Shown in pieces: positions 35,214 through 47,320 of a stretch of DNA of 64,000 nt. Both the position numbers and the translations under genes were made by a program. The notes beneath the pieces were generated by a model that ran no database searches, was not told the DNA's origin, and saw nothing but the letters and a program-made list of their open reading frames with translations. Within the stretch, counting starts at the first letter, position 1. Every line of letters starts with the position of its first letter. Source of the stretch: Fasciola hepatica. Taxonomy: Eukaryota; Platyhelminthes; Trematoda; Plagiorchiida; Fasciolidae. The DNA lies in NCBI GenBank assembly GCA_948099385.1, contig CANUEZ040000208.1, forward strand, positions 1,178,001 to 1,242,000, given 5' to 3'.

Positions 35214-37792
35214 TCATCAGCTATGCGTACTCGGTACTCCTATGCCCACTCGACTTCTGACTTGTACACTCCGATGATCTTTTATGTTCACTAGGATCTA
35301 ATTTGAATCGTCTCGATTGTGAATGGATACTGTTGATTGAAGTGGCGACAAATGAATGAGAATTGTCATTTCTCGTAGTTATTCGTGTCTGGGTCACTGC
35401 TAACCCAACGAACAACGAGTTTGCATTTGCAAGCGCTCATCTCATATTCATAGTCAGTAAGTAGTATGTGAACGTGTGTGTGGACGACATTTTCGAGGAA
35501 GCACACGACCGGTTTGGCGGTTGTTGCCGCTCATCAGCTATGCGTACTCGGTACTCCTATGCCCACTCGACTTCTGACTTGTACACTCCGATGATCTTTT
35601 ATGTTCACTAGGATCTAATTTGAATCGTCTCGATTGTGAATGGATACTGTTGATTGAAGTGGCGACAAATGAATGAGAATTGTCATTTCTCGTAGTTATT
35701 CGTGTCTGGGTCACTGCTAACCCAACGAACAACGAGTTTGCATTTGCAAGCGCTCATCTCATATTCATAGTCAGTAAGTAGTATGTGAACGTGTTTGTGG
35801 ACGACATTTTCGAGGAAGCACACGACCGGTTTGGCGGTTGTTGCCGCTCATCAGCTATGCGTACTCGGTACTCCTATGCCCACTCGACTTCTGACTTGTA
35901 CACTCCGATGATCTTTTATGTTCACTAGGATCTAATTTGAATCGTCTCGATTGTGAATGGATACTGTTGAGTGAAGTGGCGACAAATGAATGAGAATTGT
36001 CATTTCTCGTAGTTATTCGTGTCTGGGTCACTGCTAACCCAACGAACAACGAGTTTGCATTTGCAAGCGCTCATCTCATATTCATAGTCAGTAAGTAGTA
36101 TGTGAACGTGTGTGTGGACGACATTTTCGAGGAAGCACACGACCGGTTTGGCGGTTGTTGCCGCTCATCAGCTATGCGTACTCGGTACTCCTATGCCCAC
36201 TCGTCTTCTGACTTGTACACTACGGTGATCTTTTTTCATGTTCAATAGGATCGAATTTGAATCGTCTCGATTGTGAATGGATACTGTTGATTGAAGTGGC
36301 GAGAAATGAATGAGAATTGTCATTTCTCGTAGTTATTCGTGTCTGGGTCACTGCTAACCCAACGAACAACGAGTTTGCATTTGCAAGCGCTCATCTCATA
36401 TTCATAGTCAGTAAGTAGTATGTGAACGTGTGTGTGGACGACATTTTCGAGGAAGCACACGACCGGTTTGGCGGTTGTTGCCGCTCATCAGCTATGCGTA
36501 CTCGGTACTCCAATGCCCACTCGACTTCTGACTTGTACAGTCCGATGATCTTTTATGTTCACTAGGATCTAACTTGAATCGTCTCGATTGTGAATGGATA
36601 CTGTTGATTGAAGTGGCGACAAATGAATGAGAATTGTCATTTCTCGTAGTTATTCGTGTCTGGGTCACTGCTAACCCAACGAACAACGAGTTTGCATTTG
36701 CAAGCGCTCATCTCATATTCATAGTCAGTAAGTTGTATGTGAACGTGTGTGTGGACGACCTTTTCGAGGAAGCACACGACCGGTTTGGCGGTTGTTGCCG
36801 CTCATCAGCTATGCGTACTCGGTACTCCTATGCCCACTCGTCTTCTGACTTGTACACTCCGATGATCTTTTATGTTCACTAGGATCTAACTTGAATCGTC
36901 TCGATTGTGAATGGATACTGTTGATTGAAGTGGCGACAAATGAATGAGAATTGTCATTTCTCGTAGTTATTCGTGTCTGGGTCACTGCTAACCCAACGAA
37001 CGACGAGTTTGCATTTGCAAGCGCTTACCTCATATTCATAGTCAGTAAGTAGTATGTGAACGTGTGTGTGGACGACATTTTCGAGGAAGCACACGACCGG
37101 TTTGGCGGTTGTTGCCGCTCATCAGCTATGCGTACTCGGTACTCCTTTGCCCACTCGACTTCTGACTTGTACACTCCGATGATCTTTTATGTTCACTAGG
37201 ATCTAACTTGAATCGTCTCGATTGTGAATGGATACTGTTGATTGAAGTGGCGACAAATGAATGAGAATTGTCATTTCTCGTAGTTATTCGTGTCTGGGTC
37301 ACTGCTAACCCAACGAACAACGAGTTTGCATTTGCAAGCGCTCATCTCATATTCATAGTCAGTAAGTAGTATGTGAACGTGTGTGTGGACGACATTTTCG
37401 AGGAAGCACACGATCGGTTTGGCGGTTGTGGCCGCTCATCAGCTATGCGTACTCGGTACTCCTACGCCCACTCGACTTCTGACTTGTACACTCCGATGAT
37501 CTTTTATGTTCACTAGGTTCTAATTTGAATCGTCTCGATTGTGAATGGATACTGTTGATTGAAGTGGCGACAAATGAATGAGAATTGTCATTTCTCGTAG
37601 TTATTCGTGTCTGGGTCACTGCTAACCCAACGATCAACGAGTTTGCATTTGCAAGCGCTCATCTCATATTCATAGTCGGTAAGTAGTATGTGAACGTGTG
37701 TGTGGACGACATTTTCGAGGAAGCACACGACCGGTTTGGCGGTTGTTGCCGCTCATCAGCTATGCGTACTCGGTACTCCTATGCCCACTCGA

Positions 37793-39697
37793 CTTCTGAC
37801 TTGTACACTCCGATGATCTTCTATAATCACTAGGATCTAATTCGAATCGTCTCGATTGTGAATGGATACTGTTGATTGAAGTGGCGACAAATGAATGAGA
37901 ATTGTCATTTCTCGTAGTTATTCGTGTCTGGGTCACTGCTAACCCAACGAACAACGAGTTTGCATTTGCAAGCGCTCATCTCATATTCATAGTCAGTAGG
38001 TAGTATGTGAACGTGTGTGTGGACGACATTTTCGAGGAAGCACACGACCGGTTTGGCGGTTGTTGCCGCTCATCAGCTATGCGTACTCGGTACTCCTATG
38101 CCCACTCGACTTCTGACTTGTACACTCCGATGATCTTTTATGTTCACTAGGATCTAATTTGAATCGTCTCGATTGTGAATGGATACTGTTGATTGAAGTG
38201 GCGACAAATGAATGAGAATTGTCATTTCTCGTAGTTATTCGTGTCTGGGTCACTGCTAACCCAACGAACAACGAGTTTGCATTTGCAAGCGCTCATCTCA
38301 TATTCATAGTCAGTAAGTAGTATGTGAACGTGTGTGTGGACGACATTTTCGAGGAAGCACACGACCGGTTTGGCGGTTGTTGCCGCTCATCAGCTATGCG
38401 TACTCGGTACTCCTATGCCCACTCGACTTCTGACTTGTACACTCCGATGATCTTTTATGTTCACTAGGATCTAATTTGAATCGTCTCGATTGTGAATGGA
38501 TACTGTTGATTGAAGTGGCGACAAATGAATGAGAATTGTCATTTCTCGTAGTTATTCGTGTCTGGGTCACTGCTAACCCAACGAACAACGAGTTTGCATT
38601 TGCAAGCGCTCATCTCATATTCATAGTCAGTAAGTAGTATGTGAACGTGTGTGTGGACGACATTTTCGAGGAAGCACACGACCGGTTTGGCGGTTGTTGC
38701 CGCTCATCAGCTATGCGTACTCGGTACTCCTATGCCCACTCGACTTCTGACTTGTACACTCCGATGATCTTTTATGTTCACTAGGATCTAATTTGAATCG
38801 TCTCGATTGTGAATGGATACTGTTGATTGAAGTGGCGACAAATGAATGAGAATTGTCATTTCTCGTAGTTATTCGTGTCTGGGTCACTGCTAACCCAACG
38901 AACAACGAGTTTGCATTTGCAAGCGCTCATCTCATATTCATAGTCAGTAAGTAGTATGTGAACGTGTTTGTGGACGACATTTTCGAGGAAGCACACGACC
39001 GGTTTGGCGGTTGTTGCCGCTCATCAGCTATGCGTACTCGGTACTCCTATGCCCACTCGACTTCTGACTTGTACACTCCGATGATTTTCTATAATCACTA
39101 GGATCTAATTTGAATCGTCTCGATTGTGAATGGATACTGTTGATTGAAGTGGCGACAAATGAATGAGAATTGTCATTTCTCGTAGTTATTCGTGTCTGGG
39201 TCACTGCTAACCCAACGAACAACGAGTTTGCATTTGCAAGCGCTCATCTCATATTCATAGTCAGTAAGTAGTATGTGAACGTGTTTGTGGACGACATTTT
39301 CGAGGAAGCACACGACCGGTTTGGCGGTTGTTGCCGCTCATCAGCTATGCGTACTCGGTACTCCTATGCCCACTCGTCTTCTGACTTGTACACTACGGTG
39401 ATCTTTTTTCATGTTCAATAGGATCTAATTTGAATCGTCTCGATTGTGAATGGATACTGTTGATTGAAGTGGCGACAAATGAATGAGAATTGTCATTTCT
39501 CGTAGTTATTCGTGTCTGGGTCACTGCTAACCCAACGAACAACGAGTTTGCATTTGCAAGCGCTCATCTCATATTCATAGTCAGTAAGTAGTATGTGAAC
39601 GTGTGTGTGGACGACATTTTCGAGGAAGCGCACGACCGGTTTGGCGGTTGTTGCCGCTCATCAGCTATGCGTACTCGGTACTCCTATGCCCACTCGT
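37793..39697 (+). repeat. Six-monomer block, copy 2 (1905 bp)
   Basis: Matches 34620-36524 at an offset of 3173 bp through CTAATTCGAATCG, GTCAGTAGGTAG (near 37996), GTGTTTGTGGACG (near 38965) and the CACTACGGTGATC 320-bp copy at 39378. Differences are concentrated in the fifth member (39061), which has the TTTTCTATAATC box instead of TTTTATGTTC. The four monomers between the blocks (36525-37792) are not part of the repeat. Confidence 0.87.
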
Positions 39698-41599
39698 CTT
39701 CTGACTTGTACACTCCGATGATCTTTTATGTTCACTAGGATCTAATTTGAATCGTCTCGATTGTGAATGGATACTGTTGATTGAAGAGGCGACAAATGAA
39801 TGAGAATTGTCATTTCTCGTAGTTATTCGTGTCTGTGTCACTGCTAACCCAACGAACAACGAGTTTGCATTTGCAAGCGCTCATCTCATATTCATAGTCA
39901 GTAAGTAGTATGTGAACGTGTGTGTGGACGACATTTTCGAGGAAGCACACGACCGGTTTGGCGGTTGTTGCCGCTCATCAGCTATGCGTACTCGGTACTC
40001 CTACGCCCACTCGTCTTCTGACTTGTACACTCCGATGATCTTTTATGTTCACTAGGATCTAACTTGAATCGTCTCGATTGTGAATAGATACTGTTGATTG
40101 AAGTGGCGACAAATGAATGAGAATTGTCATTTCTCGTAGTTATTCGTGTCTGGGTCACTGCTAACCCAACGAACAACGAGTTTGCATTTGCAAGCGCTCA
40201 TCTCATATTCATAGTCAGTAAGTAGTATGTGAACGTGTGTGTGGACGACATTTTCGAGGAAGCACACGACCGGTTTGGCGGTTGTTGCCGCTCATCAGCT
40301 ATGCGTACTCGGTACTCCTATGCCCACTCGTCTTCTGACTTGTACACCCCGATGATCTTTTATGTTCAATAGGATCTAATTTGAATCGTCTCGATTGTGA
40401 ATGGGTTCTGTTGAATGAAGTGGCGACAAATGAATGAGAATTGTCATTTCTCGTAGTTATTCGTGTCTGGGTCACTGCTAACCCAACGAACAACGAGTTT
40501 GCATTTGCAAGCGCTCATCTCATATTCATAGTCAGTAAGTAGTATGTGAACGTGTGTGTGGACGACATTTTCGAGGAAGCACACGACCGGTTTGGCGGTT
40601 GTTGCCGCTCATCAGCTATGCGTACTCGGTACTCCTATGCCCACTCGACTTCTGACTTGTACACTCCGATGATCTTTTATGTTCAATAGGATCTAATTTG
40701 AATCGTCTCGATTGTGAACGGATACTGTTGATTGAAGAGGCGACAAATGAATGAGAATTGTCATTTCTCGTAGTTATTCGTGTCTGGGTCACTGCTAACC
40801 CAACGATCAACGAGTTTACATTTGCAAGCGCTCATCTCATATTCATAGTCAGTAAGTAGTATGTGAACGTGTGTGTGGACGACATTTTCGAGGAAGCACA
40901 CGACCGGTTTGGCGGTTGTTGCCGCTCATCAGCTATGCGTACTCGGTACTCCAATGCCCACTCGACTTCTGACTTGTACACTCCGATGATCTTCTGTAAT
41001 CACTGGGATCTAATTTGAATCGTCTCGATTGTGAATGGATACTGTTGATTGAAGTGGCGACAAATGAATGAGAATTGTCATTTCTCGTAGTTATTCGTGT
41101 CTGGGTCACAGCTAACCCAACGAACAACGAGTTTGCATTTGCAAGCGCTCATCTCATATTCATAGTCAGTAAGTAGTATGTGAACGTGTGTGTGGACGAC
41201 ATTTTCGAGGAAGCACACGACCGGTTTGGCGGTTGTTGCCGCTCATCAGCTATGCGTACTCGGTACTCCTATGCCCACTCGACTTCTGACTTGTACACTC
41301 CGATGATCTTCTATAATCACTAGGATCTAATTTGAATCGTCTCGATTGTGAATGGATACTGTTGATTGAAGTGGCGACAAATGAATGAGAATTGTCATTT
41401 CTCGTAGTTATTCGTGTCTGGGTCACTGCTAACCCAACGAACAACGAGTTTGCATTTGCAAGCGCTCATCTCATATTCATAGTCAGTAAGTAGTATGTGA
41501 ACGTGTGTGTGGACGACATTTTCGAGGAAGCACACGACCGGTTTGGCGGTTGTTGCCGCTCATCAGCTATGCGTACTCGGTACTCCTATGCCCACTCGT

Positions 41600-42239
41600 C
41601 TTCTGACTTGTACACTACGGTGATCTTTTTTCATGTTCAATAGGATCTAATTTGAATCGTCTCGATTGTGAATGGATACTGTTTATTGGAGAGGCGACAA
41701 ATGAATGAGAATTGTCATTTCTCGTAGTTATTCGTGTCTGGGTCACTGCTAACCCAACGAACAACGAGTTTGCATTTGCAAGCGCTCATCTCATATTCAT
41801 AGTCAGTAAGTAGTATGTGAACGTGTGTGTGGACGACATTTTCGAGGAAGCACACGACCGGTTTGGCGGTTGTTGCCGCTCATCAGCTATGCGTACTCGG
41901 TACTCCTATGCCCACTCGTCTTCTGACTTGTACACTCCGATGATCTTTTTTCATGTTCAATAGGATCTAATTTGAATCGTCTCGATTGTGAATGGATACT
42001 GTTTATTGAAGAGGCGACAAATGAATGAGAATTGTCATTTCTCGTAGTTATTCGTGTCTGGGTCACTGCTAACCCAACGAACAACGAGTTTGCATTTGCA
42101 AGCGCTCATCTCATATTCATAGTCAGTAAGTAGTATGTGAACGTGTGTGTGGACGACATTTTCGAGGAAGCACACGACCGGTTTGGCGGTTGTTGCCGCT
42201 CATCAGCTATGCGCACTCGGTACTCCAATGCCCACTCGA
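41600..42239 (+). repeat. Two adjacent 320-bp monomers with a TTTATTG change
   Basis: Copies at 41600 and 41920 both carry CTGTTTATTG and GAGGCG near positions 79-94, where the usual text is CTGTTGATTGAAGTGGCG. The first also has CACTACGGTGATC. A single further TTTATTG copy is at 52085. The pair probably arose by local duplication and partial conversion. Confidence 0.75.
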
Positions 42240-45200
42240 CTTCTGACTTGTACACTCCGATGATCTTCTATAATCACTAGGATCTAATTTGAATCGTCTC
42301 GATTGTGAATGGGTTCTGTTGATTGAAGTGGCGACAAATGAATGAGAATTGTCATTTCTCGTAGTTATTCGTGTCTGGGTCACTGCTAACCCAACGAACA
42401 ACGAGTTTGCATTTGCAAGCGCTCATCTCATATTCATAGTCAGTAAGTAGTATGTGAACGTGAGTGTGGACGACATTTTCGATGAAGCACACGACCGGTT
42501 TGGCGGTTGTTGCCGCTCATCAGCTATGCGTACTCGGTACTCCTATGCCCACTCGTCTTCTGACTTGTACACTCCGATGATCTTTTGTGTTCACTAGGAT
42601 CTAATTTGAATCGTCTCGATTGTGAATGGATACTGTTGAGTGAAGTGGCGACAAATGAATGAGAATTGTCATTTCTCGTAGTTATTCGTGTCTGGGTCAC
42701 TGCTAACCCAACGAACAACGAGTTTGCATTTGCAAGCGCTCATCTCATATTCATAGTCAGTAAGTAGTATGTGAACGTGTGTGTGGACGACATTTTCGAG
42801 GAAGCACACGACCGGTTTGGCGGTTGTTGCCGCTCATCAGCTATGCGTACTCGGTACTCCTATGCCCACTCGTCTTCTGACTTGTACACTCCGATGATCT
42901 TTTATGTTCAATAGGATCTAATTTGAATCGTCTCGATTGTGAATGGGTTCTGTTGATTGAAGTGGCGACAAATGAATGAGAATTGTCATTTCTCGTAGTT
43001 ATTCGTGTCTGGGTCACAGCTAACCCAACGAACAACGAGTTTGCATTTGCAAGCGCTCATCTCATATTCATAGTCAGTAAGTAGTATGTAAACGTGTGTG
43101 TGGACGACATTTTCGAGGAAGCACACGACCGGTTTGGCGGTTGTTGCCGCTCATCAGCTATGCGTACTCGGTACTCCTATGCCCACTCGTCTTCTGACTT
43201 GTACACTCCGATGATCTTTTATGTTCACTAGGATCTAATTTGAATCGTCTCGAGTGTGAATGGATACTGTTGATTGAAGTGGCGACAAATGAATGAGAAT
43301 TGTCATTTCTCGTAGTTATTCGTGTCTGGGTCACTGCTAACCCAACGAACAACGAGTTTGCATTTGCAAGCGCTCATCTCATATTCATAGTCAGTAAGTA
43401 GTATGTGAACGTGTGTGTGGACGACATTTTCGAGGAAGCACACGACCGGTTTGGCGGTTGTTGCCGCTCATCAGCTATACGTACTCGGTACTCCTATGCC
43501 CACTCGTCTTCTGACTTGTACACTCCGATGATCTTTTATGTTCACTAGGATCTAACTTGAATCGTCTCGATTGTGAATGGATACTGTTGATTGAAGTGGC
43601 GACAAATGAATGAGAATTGTCATTTCTCGTAGTTATTCGTGTCTGGGTCACTGCTAACCCAACGAACAACGAGTTTGCATTTGCAAGCGCTCATCTCATA
43701 TTCATAGTCAGTAAGTAGTATGTGAACGTGTGTGTGGACGACATTTTCGAGGAAGCACACGACCGGTTTGGCGGTTGTTGCCGCTCATCAGCTATGCGTA
43801 CTCGGTACTCCTACGCCCACTTGTCTTCTGACTTGTACACTCCGATGATCTTTTATGTTCAATAGGATCTAACTTGAATCGTCTGGATTGTGAATAGATA
43901 CTGTTGATTGAAGTGGCGACAAATGAATGAGAATTGTCATTTCTCGTAGTTATTCGTGTCTGGGTCACTGCTAACCCAACGAACAACGAGTTTGCATTTG
44001 CAAGCGCTCATCTCATATTCATAGTCAGTAAGTAGTATGTGAACGTGTGTGTGGACGACATTTTCGAGGAAGCACACGACCGGTTTGGCGGTTGTTGCCG
44101 CTCATCAGCTATGCGTACTCGGTACTCCTATGCCCACTCGTCTTCTGACTTGTACACTCCGATGATCTTTTATGTTCAATAGGATCTACTTTGAATCGTC
44201 TCGATTGTGAATGGGTTCTGTTGATTGAAGTGGCGACAAATGAATGAGAATTGTCATTTCTCGTAGTTATTCGTGTCTGGGTCACTGCTAACCCAACGAA
44301 CAACGAGTTTGCATTTGCAAGCGCTCATCTCATATTCATAGTCAGTAAGTAGTATGTGAACGTGTGTGTGGACGACATTTTCGAGGAAGCACACGACCGG
44401 TTTGGCGGTTGTTGCCGCTCATCAGCTATGCGTACTCGGTACTCCTATGCCCACTCGACTTCTGACTTGTACACTCCGATGATCTTTTATGTTCAATAGG
44501 ATCTAATTTGAATCGTCTCGATTGTGAATGGGTTCTGTTGATTGAAGTGGCGACAAATGAATGAGAATTGTCATTTCTCGTAGTTATTCGTGTCTGGGTC
44601 ACTGCTAACCCAACGAACAACGAGTTTGCATTTGCAAGCGCTCATCTCATATTCATAGTCAGTAAGTAGTATGTGAACGTGTGTGTGGACGACATTTTCG
44701 AGGAAGCACACGACCGGTTTGGCGGTTGTTGCCGCTCATCAGCTATACGTACTCGGTACTCCTATGCCCACTCGTCTTCTGACTTGTACACTCCGATGAT
44801 CTTTTATGTTCACTAGGATCTAATTTGAATCGTCTCGATTGTGAATGGATACTGTTGATTGAAGTGGCGACAAATGAATGAGAATTGTCATTTCTCGTAG
44901 TTATTCGTGTCTGGGTCACTGCTAACCCAACGAACAACGAGTTTGCATTTGCAAGCGCTCATCTCATATTCATAGTCAGTAAGTAGTATGTGAACGTGTG
45001 TGTGGACGACATTTTCGAGGAAGCACACGACCGGTTTGGCGGTTGTTGCCGCTCATCAGCTATGCGTACTCAGTACTCCTATGCCCACTCGACTTCTGAC
45101 TTGTACACTCCGATGATCTTCTATAATCACTAGGATCTAATTTGAATCGTCTCGATTGTGAATGGATACTGTTGATTGAAGTGGCGACAAATGAATGAGA

Positions 45201-45726
45201 ATTGTCATTTCTCGTAGTTATTCGTGTCTGGGTCACTGCTAACCCAACGAACAACGAGTTTGCATTTGCAAGCGCTCATCTCATATTCATAGTCAGTAAG
45301 TAGTATGTGAACGTGTGTGTGGACGACATTTTCGAGGAAGCACACGACCGGTTTGGCGGTTGTTGCCGCTCATCAGCTATGCGTACTCGGTACTCCTATG
45401 CCCACTCGTCTTCTGACTTGTACACTCCGATGATCTTTTATGTTCACTAGGATCTAATTTGAATCATCTCGATTGTGAATGGATACTGTTGATTGAAGTG
45501 GCGACAAATGAATGAGAATTGTCATTTCTCGTAGTTATTCGTGTCTGGGTCACTGCTAACCCAACGAACAACGACTTTGCATTTGCAAGCGCTCATCTCA
45601 TATTCATAGTCAGTAAGTAGTATGTGAACGTGTGTGTGGACGACATTTTCGAGGAAGCACACGACCGGTTTGGCGGTTGTTGCCGCTCATCAGCTATGCG
45701 TACTCGGTACTCCTATGCCCACTCGT

Positions 45727-47320
45727 CTTCTGACTTGTACACTCCGATGATCTTTTCTCATGTTCAATAGGAACTAATTTGAATCGTCTCAATTGTGAAT
45801 GGATACTGTTGATTGAAGTGGCGACAAATGAATGAGAATTGTCATTTCTCGTAGTTATTCGTGTCTGGGTCACTGCTAACCCAACGAACAACGAGTTTGC
45901 ATTTGCAAGCGCTCATCTCATATTCATAGTCAGTAAGTAGTATGTGAACGTGTGTGTGGACGACATTTTCGAGGAAGCACACGACCGGTTTGGCGGTTGT
46001 TGCCGCTCATCAGCTATGCGTACTCGGTACTCCAATGCCCACTCGACTTCTGACTTGTACACTCCGATGATTTTCTATAATCACTAGGATCTAATTTGAA
46101 TCGTCTCGATTGTGAATGGATACTGTTGATTGAAGTGGCGACAAATGAATGAGAATTGTCATTTCTCGTAGTTATTCGTGTCTGGGTCACTGCTAACCCA
46201 ACGAACAACGAGTTTGCATTTGCAAGCGCTCATCTCATATTCATAGTCAGTAAGTAGTATGTAAACGTGTGTGTGGACGACATTTTCGAGGAAGCACACG
46301 ACCGGTTTGGCGGTTGTTGCCGCTCATCAGCTATGCGTACTCGGTACTCCTATGCCCACTCGTCTTCTGACTTGTACACTCCGATGATCTTTTTTCATGT
46401 TCAATAGGATCTAATTTGAATCGTCTCGATTGTGAATGGATACTGTTGATTGAAGTGGCGACAAATGAATGAGAATTGTCATTTCTCGTAGTTATTCGTG
46501 TCTGGGTCACTGCTAACCCAACGAACAACGAGTTTGCATTTGCCAGCGCTCATCTCATATTCATAGTCAGTAAGTAGTAAGTGAACGTGTGTGTGGACGA
46601 CATTTTCGAGGAAGCACACGACCGGTTTGGCGGTTGTTGCCGCTCATCAGCTATGCGTACTCGGTACTCCTTTGCCCACTCGACTTCTGACTTGTACACT
46701 CCGATGATCTTTTATGTTCACTAGGATCTAATTTGAATCGTCTCGATTGTGAATGGATACTGTTGAGTGAAGTGGCGACAAATGAATGAGAATTGTCATT
46801 TCTCGTAGTTATTCGTGTCTGGGTCACTGCTAACCCAACGAACAACGAGTTTGCATTTGCAAGCGCTCATCTCATATTCATAGTCAGTAAGTAGTATGTG
46901 AACGTGTGTGTGGACGACATTTTCGAGGAAGCACACGACCGGTTTGGCGGTTGTTGCCGCTCATCAGCTATGCGTACTCGGTACTCCTATGCCCACTCGT
47001 CTTCTGACTTGTACACTCCGATGATCTTTTTTCATGTTCAATAGGAACTAATTTGAATCGTCTCAATTGTGAATGGATACTGTTGATTGAAGTGGCGACA
47101 AATGAATGAGAATTGTCATTTCTCGTAGTTATTCGTGTCTGGGTCACTGCTAACCCAACGAACAACGAGTTTGCATTTGCAAGCGCTCATCTCATATTCA
47201 TAGTCAGTAAGTAGTATGTGAACGTGTGTGTGGACGACATTTTCGAGGAAGCACACGACCGGTTTGGCGGTTGTTGCCGCTCATCAGCTATGCGTACTCG
47301 GTACTCCTATGCCCACTCGA
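45727..47320 (+). repeat. Alternating 320- and 317-bp monomers
   Basis: Copies at 45727, 46364 and 47001 are 320 bp and those at 46047 and 46684 are 317 bp, giving three long and two short copies in strict alternation. The copies at 45727 and 47001 share AGGAACTAATTTG with GTCTCAATTG, as does the copy at 48906. The copy at 49543 shares only the first change. This is a short dimer-like segment inside the right half of the array. Confidence 0.8.

Larger units (their letters stand above)
34937..35253 (+). repeat. Reference monomer, close to the majority consensus (317 bp)
   Basis: This copy matches the sequence I judge to be the majority consensus at all but its last base (A here; T and A are both common there). 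It is used as the coordinate frame for motifs: position 1 is the C of CTTCTGACTT. By my count the consensus has 67 C and 74 G in 317 bases and 19 CpG. Notable parts are a variable box at about positions 21-62, a dyad at 105-121, a second dyad at 168-179, a TG-rich tract at 220-230, AgeI-type ACCGGT at 255-260, and a GTACTC direct repeat at 291-303. No obvious internal subrepeat suggests that the 317-bp unit arose as a dimer of a shorter satellite. Confidence 0.9.
28281..36204 (+). repeat. Stretch of 25 monomers with no 320-bp form
   Basis: All copies from 28281 to 35888 are 317 bp apart from the single 316-bp copy at 29232. By contrast, 21 of the 89 copies to the left and 17 of the 87 complete copies to the right are 320 bp. 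Within it, copies with CTAACTTG, GTCTGGATTG and GAATAG (29548, 30816, 31450, 33352), AGGAACTTATTTG (30182, 32084) and GTGGCGAGAAATG (31133, 32718, 33669) alternate irregularly. A box reading GATGGTCAGTTATG is confined to 33035, 33669 and 33986. Confidence 0.85.
34620..36524 (+). repeat. Six-monomer block, copy 1 (1905 bp), spaced 3173 bp from copy 2
   Basis: Markers in order: TATAATC box with CTAATTCGAATCG and GTCAGTAGGTAG near 34823; three near-consensus copies, the third with GTGTTTGTGGACG; a copy with GTTGAGTGAAG; and a 320-bp copy with CACTACGGTGATC. The same order occurs 3173 bp to the right. The preceding monomers also share GTCGGTAAG (34502 and 37675), so the related tract begins a little earlier. 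Confidence 0.87.

Noticed and set aside
35223..35294. Short plus-strand ATG frame of 23 codons spanning the monomer junction
   Set aside because: It is present in most copies simply because the repeat is conserved. It is too short, has no promoter or splice context, and crosses the variable box.
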